DNA of 64,000 nucleotides from Rhinopithecus roxellana (taxonomy: Eukaryota; Chordata; Mammalia; Primates; Cercopithecidae): positions 141,178,493 to 141,242,492 of the forward strand of contig NC_044557.1 in assembly GCF_007565055.1 (NCBI RefSeq). Reading direction: 5' to 3'. Positions 37,101-50,000 of this stretch are shown piece by piece. Both the position numbers and the translations under genes were made by a program. Under the pieces are notes generated by a model. It had not been told where the DNA came from and did not search any database. It saw only the letters and a program-made list of their open reading frames with translations. The first letter of the stretch is position 1, and the number at the start of each line of letters is the position of its first letter.

Positions 37101-40100
37101 CTAAACTGAGGACTGACTAGTTCAGCCTTTTATCAAACAGAGTTGTTCCACTCTGTTTCTTTCTCTCTTTTTTTGAGACAGGGTCATGCTCTGTTGCCCA
37201 GGCTTGAATGCAGTGGCAGGATCACAGCTCACTGCAGCGTCAACCTCCTGGGCTCAAGTGATCCTCCCACCTCAGCCTCCTGAGTAGCTGAGACCATGGG
37301 TGGCCACCACTTTGCCTGGCTAATTTTTAAAGTTTTTTGTGGAAATGGTGTCTCACTATGTTGCCCAGGCCAGTCTCAAACTCCTGGCCTCAAACTGTGT
37401 TCTCACCTTGGCTTCCCAAAGTGCTGAGATTACAGGTTTAAGCCACTGTGCCTGGCTGTCCTCTGTTTCTTGTAGGGATGATTAGTGGCGGTGGAGGAGG
37501 TAAGCATAAAGCGCAGCCAGAGAATACAACTGGTGACCCAAACTACAAGCTGTGTGGTATCGATGATGGTTCTACATTTTAAGATGAAGTTCTTTTCTTT
37601 TCTTTTCTTTTCTTTTCTTTTCTTTTCTTTTCTTTTCTTTTCCTTTCTTTTCCTTTCCTTTCTTTTCTTTTCTTTATTTCTTCTTCTTTTTTGTTTTGAG
37701 AGACAGGCTCTCGCTCTATTGCACAGGCTGGAATGCAGTGATGTGATCATAGCTTACTGCAGCCTTGAACTACTGGGCTCAATCAGTTCTCCTGCCCCAG
37801 TCTCCCAAGTAGCTGGGACCACAAGCAGTGCCACCACACCCAGCAAATTAAAAAAATTTTTTTTTTTTTGTAAAGACACAGTCTCAATGTCCAGGCTGAT
37901 CTCCAACTCTTGGCCTTAAGTGAGCCTCCCACTTTGGCCTCCCGAAGTACTGGGAGTACATGTATGGGCTGCCCAGCCCAAAATGTAATTCCTGAAGGCC
38001 ACAATTTTACTTTGGGCAAACAGGAACATTATTGGTAACTACAGTAGTAATTTACCTTTTTCACTTTCTCTCTTCTTATATACCATCAGGGCCAAGAAAG
38101 TGCTGCAACCACAATTAATCACAGAGGAACTTGAAGTTCTGGAGGTATATTGGAAGATTAGAAATTGCTAAAGCAAAATATTATCGTTGTAGGACATGGA
38201 CCAAAAAGAAGTTAGGCTAATCCAAGATAAAATCAGGCAAATAAGTGTTTGAAATTAAAATTGAAATTGTGATTCACAGTGTTATGATTGTGTGTGTTTA
38301 GATGGTGTGAATGATACTATCCACAGATGTAGAGTTGGTAAATATTTTAGTGTAATGATAGCAATGCTCTTAATTCCCAGGAATAAACTGCACCTGACTT
38401 CTTTGGGGTGAATATAAGATTTAGGTTTTTATTTTTATTTTTTTAAAAAGTAATTGTTTTTATCCATTAAGTTAAACAGTGCCTATCCAAAATAGATTCT
38501 TTCACATTTAAGTTCTCAAAAGGACTAACTGACACATGAAGATCGAAGTTTTAATGTCTCATCATTACTCTGTGTTAAGAATGAATACCACCTTTTTGGT
38601 TTAAACAAGTTTCTGAAATGACACATCCATATAAAAAGGCAATTGACTTATAAGATGATTCAGATTTACATTATTTTTCACCTCTTATGTTCACTTGCAA
38701 AGTCTATTTTTTTTCAACATTTTGCATTTATTTATTTCAGGAGCCTATACGAATATTACTTTTCTCTTTGTAATTTTTCTTCATTTTTTAGCCCCCTTTC
38801 CTATATGTTATACATTACCATTAATATTATCGAAATGAAAGATTATATATTATAATTGTACATTCATGGGGGCTTACTATACACCAGGCACTATGTTAAG
38901 TACATTCTTTTATTTTCCCTTTGAATCCGCACTGCAGCCCTAATGCTATTGCTGTGGCGATCACCCTCATTTTGTAGTGGAGTAAGTGGGATAGCTTGTG
39001 TGAGCAAGCAAGTGGCAGAGGCAGGGTTGGACCTTGCCTTCTTTATCCCGAGCCGTTGCTCTTTGGCGCTGTTATGCTTAGTAATAGTCTCTTTTCCATT
39101 TTGACAAATTCAGCTATAAGAAAGTACAGTACTGAGGAAGAACCAAAACCAAGGTGGGGGTGGAGGGAGCCCTGTAAAGTTACAGACCCTTTCTGTTTTC
39201 AAAGTTGCTTGAAGCCCAGTTGAAGCGAGTATCTCCCTCAACCTTTTCCTTTTAAAAGGGACAGGAACTATTTTGTCTTCTCCCTCTCTGTCTCTTTAGA
39301 GAGGCATTTTCTTCATCTCACCAAAGAGATTACTTTCGCTTTTGTCAACTATGAGTTGAGTCCTACAGTGTGCTAAGCTGACATGGTAATAGACATAACT
39401 TTTCTCTTGAGTTTTTCATGACCAGAAAAAAAAAAATGAACACTTTTCATGTGTCCACTTTGATATATCACTTTTATGTGATTCAAATTAGTTGTCATGG
39501 TCTGTTTGTCTAAGTCAGTCTCTTACTTACATTTATGGGGCAGATGCTGTGTGCTTCAAAGAGGAATTAATTTTAATATGATTCAGCAGAGCTCGAAGTT
39601 GTAACATATTTGTGACATGCAGGAAATGTTTAAATTGAAAATAAAAGAATTTCTAAGGTAGAATTAATGGGCTACTCATTGTGACTTTGAGAATAAAGCT
39701 CATTTGCTTTAGTAAAAACTGAGTGAACCTCACTTTTCTGTTGACTAAAATTGAAATAACTATTAATTTATCTCAATATGTGGTTTAAAGGAAATGGGAT
39801 AAAGAAGGCTATGCAACACTTGAAATTTCTGCATGGTAAAATTGGGGAATAGAGATCAGCATCACTGTTAACCAAACTGAAATTCTGTCTGAAGTAAGAA
39901 AATTAAATAATCCTGAATTAAAACTCAAAATCCACATTTAAACCAATAGTGATTTTTGAAGACCTGTCCCAGTTATGTTCAGTATTGCTATTTAGTTTTT
40001 GTATTGTTATAAATAAATACATTGTATTTGATTACTATCTATATTGTTTCAAAAATGGGTCTCTATTTTTCATATATTATCTTTATATACATATATATTA

Positions 40101-43100
40101 GAAAAGTGTTTGAGGCTAAATTTGAGCAATCTTTTCTTAAACAGTAACTTTTGAACAAAAATATTTGCATTTGACAATAACTTTGTATTTTATGTGTTTT
40201 TACATTGTGAGAAAGGAAACTTTGAACTTCACAATTCTGCCATTAAACTGAAAATTATAAGGTAAATCACTAATTTACTAACTAAGTAAACATAGTTGAG
40301 AGAACATTCATTTCCTGAGTATCACAAAGCAAAACCTTGTATAGTCCATATATCTGTTAATGAAATAAGTTAATTTGCAAACTTTGATAATGTTACTTAA
40401 TCAGTGGAAAGTTATAAAAATGTTGCTAGTACTTATTAAATCATTTAAAATAGGTATATACAACTTTATTTGTAGTATATATAACAGATATGAGATTTCT
40501 GTCCAGAATATGTAAAAGGCTCAATAACTAAGTAAGCCAACAGAAAAATCATCATTCACTTAGAAGATAAAGGAAATCCCAGTCATCATATTTTAAAAAT
40601 CATGCCAAACTGCACTAATAATAATGGTAATGAACGCTAAAATAATGATTTTTATTTTGGCCTATGATGTTGACAAATATCAAGCAGGCTTATGTTTACA
40701 GGAAATTGAACAGGCTCATAAGCTTGGCAAAAGTGTAATTGGATACAGCCTTTTGAACTGTTCCATTCCATTCTACAAATGTTACAGAATTATTTACTAT
40801 AAGCATGTATTTATGTGTAAGTTGTGTACTTTTTTAAAAATAGAACTTCTGTGGATTTTGAATTACATTTAGGGAAAAGCAAGCTGTGAATGGCAAAAAA
40901 AAAACAAAAAACAAAAAACAACAACCAAAAAAAACTTTAAAAACAAAGTCTTTGAATGCATATCAAGCTAATAAAGTATTGGTCCAGGTCAAAAAGATTA
41001 GCAACTCATACCAACTACACCTTTTTTTCTGTTTTATTTTCGAGACGAAGTCTCGCTCTGTCGCCCAGACTGGAGTGCAGTGGCGCAATGTTGGCTCACT
41101 GCAACCTCCGCCTCCCAGGTTCAAGCGATTCTCCTGCCTCAGCCTCTGAGTAGCTGGGATTACAGGTGCATGTCACCACACCCGACTCATTTTTTGTATT
41201 TTTAGTAGAGATGGGGTTTTGCCATGTTGGCCAGGCTGGTCTCAAACTCTTGACCTCAGTTGATCCACATGCTCCCAAAATGCTGGGATTACAGGTGGGA
41301 GCCACTGTGCGCAGCCCCCAACTTTACCTTTTTTAAAATGTCATTTTGTTTTACAGTTTTCACTTCTCTCAACTCAAGTCAATGGAGTAGCAAACACATT
41401 TTATGAAAGCACCAGCACCTCTGGAATGGTTAATAAGGGTTGTTCGTATATAAATGCACAAATGGAGTCAAATTGCTTTTCCTTTCCTTAGATTAGCTCC
41501 CCTGAAGGATTGGAAATTTTGATCCAGAAAAGAGTTGTCAATTTTGGAGCGCTTTTGAAAACAGGGTAGTCCGTGTCTAGAGGGAAATGCATAACTGAAC
41601 TGCGGCGGTAGATTCAGATATTTAAAAACAGGCTTGCCTCAAGTCTTTCCTGTGCCCTCAGCTGAGCCACTTCAGGGATTCCATGGGAAAGCAAACTCTG
41701 ACTAGCCTCTGATTTACAAGCGGACTTGTAGAACAGGCCATTTGTGAGTCAAAGGTCATCCACACCTGCCTGTCTCATTCTGGAGATCAGAAATGTTAAA
41801 GGGAGTGGAGAACCTAGGAAGCATTTACAGATGCCACATGTAGGTTGGTAAGAGATCTGGAAACCATATATTAGTTGGTTTAAACTAGAACATTTAAGGG
41901 GGACACAATAACGTCAAGTATGTGAAGATTTGTCACTTAGATTTTCTGCTTATTGCTATGGTTTGGAAGCCTTGGTATCGCAGGAAAAAGTCACAAAGCA
42001 GCAAATTTCAACACACTGGAAGGATGAATTTTCTTATTCTTAGGGCAATCCAATAATGGAACGGGCTGCCCTCCAAAAAACTACGGGCTCCTGCTAGCTC
42101 TAGAAATGCCTGAACTTATATTCGGTGGCTGTCTTGGGCAGGAGATTGGTTGGACTGTGCAATCTTAAAAACTTCTCACACTACCCTCTGGTTCCAGGCT
42201 TCAGAAGGCAGTGGCATTTCATTCCAGCACCAAGTCCTGAGATCCTGTGCCCTTTTGAAAGCAGAATAAGGACAAAAATATACAGAGTCAGACTTGGTAC
42301 AGCTGAGATAGGGCAAAACTTCCAAAGACTCTCGTACAAAGAGAGAGACCAAATGGGAAAACAAATAGACAATACAAAAGGCATACAAATGTCTCGATTA
42401 CTAAATACAGCTTCTTGTTGCAGCTTGCTTTAGCACTTGTGGCCCCTGTCCTAATCCATAATACCTGCTAGCTTGGAATATTTACAACAACCCCTGAGGA
42501 ACGGCAGTTTCCCAGCACTGCCTGGCTTCTCATTGTGCAATAGGGAGCACATAAAGTCACTGTGCATAAGCGTTTGTACTTTTAGAAATTAGGGGGGAGA
42601 AGAGTATCTGCTGTGGACACAACATTTTATTCTTTGTGGAAAGCTCACCAAGTGGTTGCCAATGTATCAAGAGCAATAAATGCCTGTGGAACTGTAATGA
42701 CCTGGAGAGCACTGCTTTTATCTGAACTCTGTAGTTGGAAGGAAAACCAATCAACCAAATGATACAGAAATAAGACTCCCAAGGGTCACCCTTGACAAGT
42801 TTTGTTCCGCAGCACAGGAGCCAGGGCTGAAGTGTGCAATGAAGGTATGGCTGATTGCAGCCTCCAGCCTTTTCCTCCACCCTCTCTCCAATCTGTGCTC
42901 ACCTCTCCTCCAAATAAAATTGAGTAAATGTTTAGAGAATGTTGGTTTGAAGGGAAGCCAAATTATTAAGCTAGTTAAATGCCTTATGTCTGTGTCAAGC
43001 CCTGTTTGCCATAAGCTTCATATAACCTATTACCTTTTTTTCTATTTCCAGTGTCCATGGAAAACACTGGTGAACAAGGTAAGCTAGATTATATTAATGT

Positions 43101-44031
43101 TATAGATTTTTTAAATAATTTGAAAAAAACAATTGTATTCACTTAGATTTGGTTGGGATTAATAAATTATTCTTTGAGAATGTGAAGACAAGCTAGGGTT
43201 AAAGATACCTCATTTCTCTGAAGTTTGCAGATTGAATTCTGTCAGACACTTGGCAAATTCTATCCTGAAATGGCTGTCATTGTGCCAGAGATTCTTAAGG
43301 CTTTGAGGTATAGGGATAGCAACAATTTCCTTTCCTAATTTGGACTATTAACTTGTAACTGAGTCACCTACATAATTTATGAAAAATATCGTGGGCTTTA
43401 GTCATCTCACACTGATTTAAGTGCCTTATTGAATAATTCAAATTTTTAATGATTCTATAAGTATCACATTCTTTAGAAAAATTAAAAATTGCTATTAAAG
43501 TTTTAAAATGCCAAATATGCTATATTTAAATTAGCATATTTTGTTCAGTGATATCTTACAGAATTGTGTATTAATGTATTACCCAGAAGGAATCATTATC
43601 ACCATATACAAAACTAATATTTAAAATTTGGGCTGGGCACAGTGGCTCACGCCTGTAATGTCAACACTTTGAGAGGCCAAAGTGGGCAGATCATTTGAGG
43701 TCAGGAGTTCAAGACCAGCCTGGCCAACATGGTAAAACCCTGTCACTACTTTAAAAAAAAAAAAAAAAGAAAAATACAAAAAGTAGCCAGGTGTGATGGA
43801 GCATACCTGTAATCCCAGCCACTCGGGAGGCTGAGGTAGGAAGATTGCTTGAGCCCCAGGGGGCGGAGGTGGCAGTGAGCCACTGCTCTCCAGCCTGGGC
43901 GACAGAGTGAGACCCTGTCTCAAAAAAAAGAAGGACAGAAAAGAAAAGAAAATTTTGCATAGTGTTTGAAGACTTTCTAACACCACCCAGAATGTGTTTA
44001 TATGCATTACTGAAAAAAGTATTCAGAACAC

Positions 44032-44063
<32 letters not shown>

Positions 44064-47000
44064 GGACCAAAATGCATTTATTTAATATACATCACAAGGG
44101 TTCAACCGAGGCTTAATTTAAAAGACAAAAACAAAACAAAAATAATACCACAGCTCAAGATACAGAGTCCTATACAGAAATCACAAAAAGGACAGACCAT
44201 CTAAGGAAAAATTAAGACAACACAAGGACAGGCTGGGCAGCCTGGGTCAGGGCTCCTGGCTGGTGACCTGCTTTGAGTAGGTTTCTTGCAGGTACTTCTT
44301 AAAAGCTGTGGGGTTTTTCCAGAGCTCGGCAGCATGCGTATTCAAGGGACTATCAATGTTGGGTTCTCCTAGAAGGCTCTGGATGGAGAGCAGAATGGTC
44401 CTGACGTCATATAGGGCAGACCACTTGTCCTTCAGGATGTCCAGGCATATGTTACCCTGGGTGTCCACGTTGGGGTGGTAGCAGGGTGTGAGGAATTTCA
44501 CCGTGGGCGCATTGTAAGGGTAGCCACTGGGGAACTCTAGTGAGAGCTTATACCTCAGGTCTTCATATACTGTTCCAGCTGCTCCATGGATGGTCCCTAC
44601 CCATTTGAAAAGGTTGTCTGATTCAGGGAAGGCAGAAATCCCTTTATCGCCAGACATCATGAGGGTCATCAGCTCCTGCTGTAGCCTTTTGCCCACGGGA
44701 CCCCGGGCGGCGCCCCCGCTCGGCTCGGCTCCTTTACGGGCGGCGGTGACGCTTGTGGCTGCTGGGTCGCGGTTTTGGGAAGCCATCCGGGCGGCGTTGG
44801 CAGAGAGACAGGAACTCGGAGAACACGACTGCAACTGCCCAGAACACTTTTTCAAAACAATTGCCCCGTACAATAAATAAGACGCTTGAACTCCCACTGA
44901 AGGAAATCTCTTTATCCAGAGGTTCTCCGTTTAAATATGTTATCATTACACCAGCTTTGACTAGAGCCAAGGGAATAAGCAAACAGCTTCTCAAATAGGA
45001 ACTGCCTTAGTTATCTATGTCATTAAAGCGAAGTTCTTAAAGCCTGAGTGTTTTAACACTTGTTTTTAATGCAATGTTTGCTAATTAAAGTTGCAGGCAT
45101 AACTGCCTTATTTTTACAAGTTAGAAAAGGTCCTTGTCAGTGATTTTGCCAATAGATGGTCTGTCTACAGATGGGAGGCTTTTATTCATGGGCATAGATC
45201 TCATTATGCATTTAGGAATTTTTTTTAAAAACTCTTGGCTTTGGAAATCGTTGAGTTGTGTTTATTCTAGTATGAAGTAAAGGAACTTTCATAATTTATT
45301 ATAATTGTTAATTTGGTTATTTTAAAACAAGCAGATCGTTTGTGAATACCATAATTTTGGTATGTATTTGCATATTATACTGATAATTATGTTTCTCTCA
45401 TTTTAGTTGTGTGCCTGATGGCCTATCATCTACTTTTTGGAATGTTTGTCTGGTCATACTGGAAAACTATCTTTACATTACCAATGAATCCTTCAAAAGA
45501 AGTAAGTTAAAATATTAACAAAATTATTCTAAAGATAGAAATCAATAATACTGATGTATTATTGAAGAATGAATTTTATTTTTAATGTTGCAAACTTATT
45601 GAGTGTAGTGACTTTTTAGATTAAAAAATTAATATGTCTTGATAAATACTTGAATTTTCACTTGGAAATACTATTTTTCACCAGATGAGCACTGCATTTT
45701 CTGTATTAAATCTGTTATGAATTCCATTTCCGCTTTACAGTCGTACATCAGGATGGATGGATAGGTACACAAAGATAGATAATAAAATAGAGCTGGAAGG
45801 TAGACATAATTCTGTGATAATTATCATATTAAAGGTGTATTAGTTGGTTATTAGCCACCAGAAACAACAATAACAACAAAATAATGGCTTAGTTAGTCTT
45901 CTCTGCATTCAAAAAGTCCGTAGCTAGTCCACAGCTTCCAGGTTGTCTTGTTTCTCTGCCACGTGTAGCCTCCATTTCCAAGGTCCCCTCTTGGTCTAAG
46001 ACGGATGCTGCAGTTCCAACCATCACATCTACATTGTAGCCAGCAGACTAAAGAAAGTAGGAAAGAGGAGAAGTAAATGTCCTTCTCTTCAAGAACACTT
46101 TCTAGACATTCCTGATGTCATTTCCGCTTACATTTAGAAGTTAGTTATACGGCCACATCTACCCACACAGAAGATGGGACTGTAGACTTTCTTCTCGACG
46201 GCCATGTTAAACATGAAAGAAGAGAAAGATGGTTACTGAGAGACAGCTGGCAATGTCTGCTCCAGAGGGTTTTAAGTAGAGTGATGGATCAAATTTACAT
46301 ATTGAAAAGATCATTCTGTCTGTTTGTGGATGATTCATCCTGGCTAAACATTCTTGGGGCAAAGAATTGTGTCTCACTAATTTTTCTATCCTTGACAGAT
46401 AGCCCAGTACATTGTTGAATAAAAATATACTTTGCTAATAGTGGTATCGGTGTAGTTTTAGTAAGCCAAGGTAAAAAGAAAAAAAAAAGCATCACTGTAG
46501 ACAGTTTCCTGAAGCAATCAGTTTGAAATAAAACTTTGGTCAAAAAAAGCCAATAAATAAGCTATTTGGCTTGGGAGAGGATAGTAAAAACCACAGATAT
46601 TTGCACGGAATTAATGGTATGCCTGGCTTAGAATGCTCTGTCTATCTGTCTATCGCCTGTTTTTCTTCTATTCTCCACTTCTTTTTCTTTCCCAATCTGT
46701 TTTTTTTCTTTCCTCCTACCATATTTGCTTCTTTTCCATCATCTCTCTTACCTTCATCCTGTCCTTAGTAGTAGGTTGGAAAAAAAATACTGACTTCTAT
46801 CATAGGTAATCTCATCCACTCTGGTAGTTTACATACAACCTCCCAAATCTATTTTGAGTTCTAAACTGCCCCTTAAATTTCAAACTTATGTATCCCCCTG
46901 CCAAGCATAGCTTCTTAATAATTCCACTGACACCTCAAATACAAAACATCAAAAACAGGAGTCATCACCTTCTCCTTCCCCAGACTGTGACTCATCTCTT

Positions 47001-50000
47001 GCTTATGTCAGTTAATGGGCAGTTTATCACTGCTCTAATTCTGGGTCTTCATCGTCTCCCTTGTCTGAGACATTGTATTCTTCTCCTGGTAATTTGGTTA
47101 TTTTAAAACAAGCAGATCGTTTGTGAATACCATAATTTTAGTCTGTATTTGCATATTATAATGATAATTATGTTTCTTTCATTTTAGTTGTGTGCCTGAT
47201 GGCCTGTCATCTACTTTTTGCCATGTTTGTCTGGTCATACTGGAAAACTATCTTAAGGTTTTCTGTTTACAGCCTTGCCTACCTTTCCTCCCCAGAACCC
47301 CGCAAAACTTCAAACAATACCCTGAAGCTGGAGTGGTCCACCTAAAAACCGATGTACCGCCTTCCCTGTACTGCTTGTGTCTATTACGATTCTACATATC
47401 CCGCAGGGGAAGGCTCAGTCGCTCCTGCCTAGCAATAGCAGCTCATGTCTCAATTTCTGACTTTCCACTTTCTACTCTAGTAGTTCTTAACTGCACATAG
47501 TTTCCTGTGTACAACATGGCGTTATTTCCTTTCCAAAGTATTCTTACCCCTTTCTCACTGAAATAATATATATATATTTTTCCATTCCTACTGGCAGCTC
47601 CTTCTTGGTCTCCTTTGCTGGTTCCTCTTCAGCTCCTAGACTGCCAAAGCATGGGAGTGTTCCAGAGCTTAATCCCTGGACCTCTTTTCTTATATACCTG
47701 CATTTATTCCCTTGTGGATTTCATTTATTTCTATGGCTTACTGTGTCACCCCAGTACTGCAGCTCTCAGATTAATATATTAGCCTGGTGCTTGCTAATAA
47801 ACGCCTGACACATTTCCAGCTACCTATTTTGACATCTAATAGAAATTTCAGGGTCAACAAAACTGAAAACAAACTTCTCATTTCTCGTTTAATTTCCCAG
47901 TTCTCCTAGTCCTAAAGTTTTCTTATCTCAGTAATGACGATTTCGCTCTTCTGTTCAGGCCTGAAACATTGGTGTCACCCTTGGCTATGTTTTTTCTCTC
48001 AGACGCCACATCTAGTCAATCAGAAAATTCTATACCGTCACCCTCAGAGTATGGCCACAGTGTGAACTCGTGTCCCGCACTACTCCCTGCTCCCACCCTG
48101 GTCCAAGCCACCGTCTTCTCTTGTTTATTCATTTGCAGTAGCCTCTTAACAGGTTTTTGTTTTTGTTTTTGTTTTTTGGCCTCCTCTTGTGTATTTTCAA
48201 CACAGTAGCCAAAGTAATCCTTTCAAAAGACAAGGCAAATCTCTCACTTTTTTGATGTCTTTTTACAAATGATACCTTATCATTGAGGCTATCTGTGATG
48301 ACTCAGCATAGAATAGCAATCCCCCAACCCCCGGTATTCCCTGCACCTTACCTTCCTGGATTTTTCTCCATACCATTTACCATCATGCAACACGCTCCAT
48401 ATTTATTTGTTGAATACTTTTAAAAATACACCATCACTAGAATGTAAGTTCCATGAGGGCGTGAAATTTATCTTTGTTCACTGCTTCATCACCGGGGCCT
48501 AAAGCAGTGTCTGACCTGTAGAAGGTACTCAGGAGATATTTTTTAAGTGACTGAAAGTGGGGAAGAAGTTATGCATACAGAGGCAGGTTTATTTTTATGG
48601 CTTTGGCAGGAAGTTGAAGTGACTTCTAACTTCTCTCTAACATTATATATGACGTCATTGGCTAACAATGAAGAGGTAAGTGGGTTAATTAAGGGTTGGG
48701 AGAGTAGAGAAGGTTTGAAATAGTGGATTGGACAGAGTGTCAAAAGGAAATGAAACAGAAACACGCAAGAAAGAACACAGCATTGAAGGAGCAGTCAAAA
48801 TTGATGACAGTGACATTATAACAGTATCAGGCTTTGTTGCATGATTTTTCTACAAAAGATATACCTTGTTCATACAACTGTGTGAGATAGATATTATTTT
48901 TTACTATTTTACAGATGGAGCCATTGGCTTTGAGCATGAAATAATTATCTTAAGGTATCTAGTGCTACTGTGTGGGAGAGCTAAGTTTCAAACAAAAGTC
49001 CTTTCAACCCTTAGGGACACTTTCTTTTCACTACACTATGCTCTAGTATGGAGAGTAAGCACAATGGGGTGGGAGTGCCCAGAACTTCAGTTGCAGCAGG
49101 GGGGAAAATATAGCAAAAATTTTTGTACATATTATTTAATATTTTGATTTTTAAAGTTTTGTATATGAGGTACACAAGATGGTAGCTGATAAAGTATATG
49201 CCAATACACGAACCTGGGAGGAGGAGGTTGCAGTGAGCTGAGGTCGCACCATTGCACTCCAGCCTGGGCGACAGATCGAGACTCCATCTCAAAAAAAAAA
49301 AAAAAAAAAAAAAAAGAAAAAGAAAAAAAAGAATATATACCAATAAATACTCATCTGTTAGCAGTGTGATCTCACGTAATTTTTTAATTTTTTGCAGTTA
49401 AGGGAACATGATCAAAAGAGTTTGGAGACTACTGTTAGGAAGAAAGAGCCCTTGTTTGGTGGTTAAGAACCTTAGAATATTCCCTTTATAAAATGCAAGG
49501 TCTTGGGCTATTCTTTTAATTGATCAGCTGTTAGAGACCTCTCACTTGTAAAATGAGGATCCTGAACTTAGAACATGTGAATTAAAATTTGCCCTTTTCA
49601 TAGCAAGATTGTTAAAGTGATAATAGTTTTTCATTGGTAAGGGGTTCTCCATATAAAAGTAATATAACTGCACTAAATTATATTGTGAAAATAGAAACTA
49701 GGCAAAAAGAAAAAAAAGAGAACAAGCCATTACACCAATTCAAGCACTTTACATTCTAAATTTCTTTGTAGTTAAAAAAAAAAATCGTGAGTACCTAATA
49801 GGTATATATATTTATGGGTTACATGAGGTATTTTGATACAGGCATGCAGTGTGTAATAATCACATCAGGGTAAATGGGGTATCGATCACCACAAGCATTT
49901 ATATTTTGTGTTACAACAAATCCCATTTTACTCAGTTATTTTAAAAAGTACAATTAAATTATTATTGACTGTAGCCACCCTATTGTGCTATCAAATACGA

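Larger units (their letters stand above)
16186..43051 (+). other. ZDHHC2: ZDHHC2 intron 1 (about 26.9 kb)
   Basis: Donor gtgagt and acceptor tctatttccag bound the intron. It contains the 3' edge of the CpG island, then long stretches in which I recognise no repeat (16750-19980, 21600-24940, 28050-30640, 34500-36630, 37980-41020, 41320-43050). Between these lie L2, L1M, Alu, MIR and hAT-like remnants listed separately. Many short open frames occur, but none carries a recognisable domain. Confidence 0.9.
43079..45406 (+). other. ZDHHC2: ZDHHC2 intron 2
   Basis: The intron runs from donor gtaagc to acceptor tctcattttag. It contains an Alu (43631-43951), the antisense UBE2C retrocopy (44038-44839) and unrecognised AT-rich sequence on both sides. 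The last 98 bp (from 45309) are duplicated at 47090. Confidence 0.9.

Noticed and set aside
37430..37919. Opposed 106- and 144-codon frames around 37.6 kb
   Set aside because: They translate the (TTTTC)n tract and Alu sequence.
44247..44897. 216-codon start for the UBE2C retrocopy
   Set aside because: The first 37 codons lie in the 5' leader and in flanking DNA beyond the target-site repeat. The parent protein starts at the inner ATG (44784-44786).
47192..47500. 102-codon frame across the exon 3 duplicate
   Set aside because: It reads the duplicated exon in a frame different from ZDHHC2 and then runs into unassigned sequence; the same wrong-frame start exists in the true exon.
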